Source of the DNA: Dyadobacter chenwenxiniae
GTDB taxonomy: Bacteria; Bacteroidota; Bacteroidia; Cytophagales; Spirosomataceae
Assembly: GCF_022869785.1 (NCBI RefSeq)
Contig: NZ_CP094997.1
Span: forward strand, 1,054,001-1,118,000
Length of the DNA stretch: 64,000 bases
Direction: 5' to 3'
Below are positions 63,185 to 64,000 of this stretch, one piece after another. A model generated the notes under the pieces. It searched no databases. It saw only the letters and a list, made by a program, of their open reading frames with translations, and was not told the origin of the DNA. Both the position numbers and the translations under genes were made by a program. How positions within the stretch are numbered: the first letter of the stretch is position 1; each line of letters opens with the position of its first letter.

Positions 63185-64000
63185 TTATGATTTTTTATAT
63201 TCCATAGGGGTTTGATTATATTTCCCCTTGAAAGCCGTGGAGAAATAGGTAGGAGAGGAGAATCCGACTTTATAGGCAATGTCCGCAATGGTCAGATCGT
63301 CGCGCCGTAACAGGAACTTGGCTTTGTTGAGCCTGACCTGTTGAATGTATTCGTTCACGCTCATGCCCAGCAGCGCCTTCACTTTCCTGTAAAGCTGCAC
63401 CCGCGACATGCCAAGATCTCTGCCAATATCCTCCACGCTGAGCTCGGAATTATCGTAACGCTCCTCAATGCATGCAGTGAACTCCGTAATAAATTTCTTG
63501 TCCAGTTTGTTCGGATTCGTGCCGGATGACGTTTCAATGGGCAGCTCGCTGGTATAATGTTCACGCAGGAGGGAACGGTTTTTTAGCAGTGTTTTAATGC
63601 TTTCCTGGACATACCGGAGATTAAACGGCTTGGTAATGTAAGCGTCCACACCCGCCTGAATGCCCTCGATCTGCTGTTCGGTGGTGGTTCTGGCAGTAAG
63701 TAAGATCACCGGAATGTGCGAGGTCCTGAAATCTGTTTTAAGGATTGAAGAAACGCCTAAACCATCCTTTTTGGGCAGCATTACGTCGCACACGATCAGA
63801 TCCGGGATGTGCTCAAATGCCATTCGCAAACCTTCCTCGCCGTCGTTGGCTACCAGAATCTGATAACTGGTCTGCAACTTTTGTTCGAGCAGCCTTACCA
63901 GATCATTGTTGTCTTCAATGATGAGGACTGATTGTTCTCTGGCAGAAATTTCGTTTGCAGCAGCAACATTAGGAAGCAAATTCTCTTCTTGGAGCTCGAA
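63185..64000 (-). CDS. Hybrid two-component system regulator (HTCS), C-terminal part, runs off the edge
   Basis: The frame is open to the last base of the window, and only the C-terminal 271 residues are seen. A receiver domain (V-L-I-I-E-D-N-N-D, phosphoacceptor in L-I-V-C-D-V-M-L-P, K-P-F) is followed by an AraC domain (S-V-E-D-I-G-R-D-L-G-M-S-R-V-Q-L-Y-R-K-V-K, then I-A-D-I-A-Y-K-V-G-F-S-S-P-T-Y-F-S-T-A-F-K). In hybrid sensors of this class, periplasmic and kinase parts precede it. It sits upstream of the fructan operon on the same strand and very probably activates it, as the homologous system does in Bacteroides, where fructose is the ligand. Confidence 0.88.
   Translation of the reverse strand, partial: FELQEENLLPNVAAANEISAREQSVLIIEDNNDLVRLLEQKLQTSYQILVANDGEEGLRMAFEHIPDLIVCDVMLPKKDGLGVSSILKTDFRTSHIPVILLTARTTTEQQIEGIQAGVDAYITKPFNLRYVQESIKTLLKNRSLLREHYTSELPIETSSGTNPNKLDKKFITEFTACIEERYDNSELSVEDIGRDLGMSRVQLYRKVKALLGMSVNEYIQQVRLNKAKFLLRRDDLTIADIAYKVGFSSPTYFSTAFKGKYNQTPMEYKKS

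Noticed and set aside
1..64000. CRISPR arrays, insertion sequences, prophage genes, tRNA and rRNA genes
   Set aside because: I looked for regularly spaced repeats, transposase motifs and cloverleaf patterns and saw none; a weak tRNA could be missed without a covariance search.

Overview
The window looks like the chromosome of a Bacteroidota bacterium, most likely Cytophagales and close to Dyadobacter. The signs are a SusC/SusD pair with a hybrid two-component regulator, type IX secretion sorting domains, a LytTR response regulator beside a propeller sensor kinase, many AraC regulators with the N-terminal domains typical of this phylum, and promoters with the Bacteroidota -7 element TAnnTTTG. 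There are no rRNA genes, insertion sequences, prophage genes or CRISPR arrays that I can see. The genus is an inference from gene content.

Layout. 0.1-10.2 kb: a VOC lipoprotein, an AraC regulator, small membrane genes, a penicillin-binding-type serine hydrolase, an Asp-box propeller, a 1-Cys peroxiredoxin and a LytTR/propeller-kinase two-component pair. 10.5-18.5 kb: a small zinc ribbon, a small conserved protein and a 2416-residue secreted repeat protein. 18.7-26.0 kb: a tight operon of one TonB-dependent receptor and two propeller-phosphoesterases. 26.2-33 kb: a decaying stretch with a TonB receptor pseudogene (internal deletion plus frameshift), probable fragments of two other genes, and an intact ArsR-SRPBCC-SRPBCC operon with clear operators; a frameshifted nucleotide kinase ends it. 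33-39 kb: AraC regulator, sugar dehydrogenase fused to an NTF2-like domain, PadR plus FtsX-type permease. 39-45 kb: a DUF2306 gene with two frameshifts, HxlR, a lipoprotein, a candidate structured RNA, several small unknown genes (one a 51-residue zinc ribbon) and a metallophosphoesterase. 45-54 kb: ATPase, Na/Pi transporter, PhoD phosphatase, secreted nuclease and phytase-like esterase. 54-64 kb: a fructan utilisation locus (GH32, SusD, SusC, fructokinase, MFS sugar porter, hybrid sensor/regulator running off the right edge).

How the parts work together. The right end is a textbook fructan locus: SusC/D capture fructans, GH32 cleaves them, the MFS porter imports sugar, fructokinase phosphorylates it, and the hybrid regulator probably acts at TTTGATACA direct repeats upstream of the porter. 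Two separate groups point to phosphorus scavenging: the TonB/phosphoesterase operon, and the Na/Pi transporter, PhoD, nuclease and phytase-like genes near 46-54 kb. The most unusual single item is an approximately 250-nt interval near 40.8-41.05 kb with a promoter element, six internal hairpins and a terminator, which I propose as a non-coding RNA. Several coding sequences are broken at short homopolymer runs; this may be real decay or base-calling error in the assembly.
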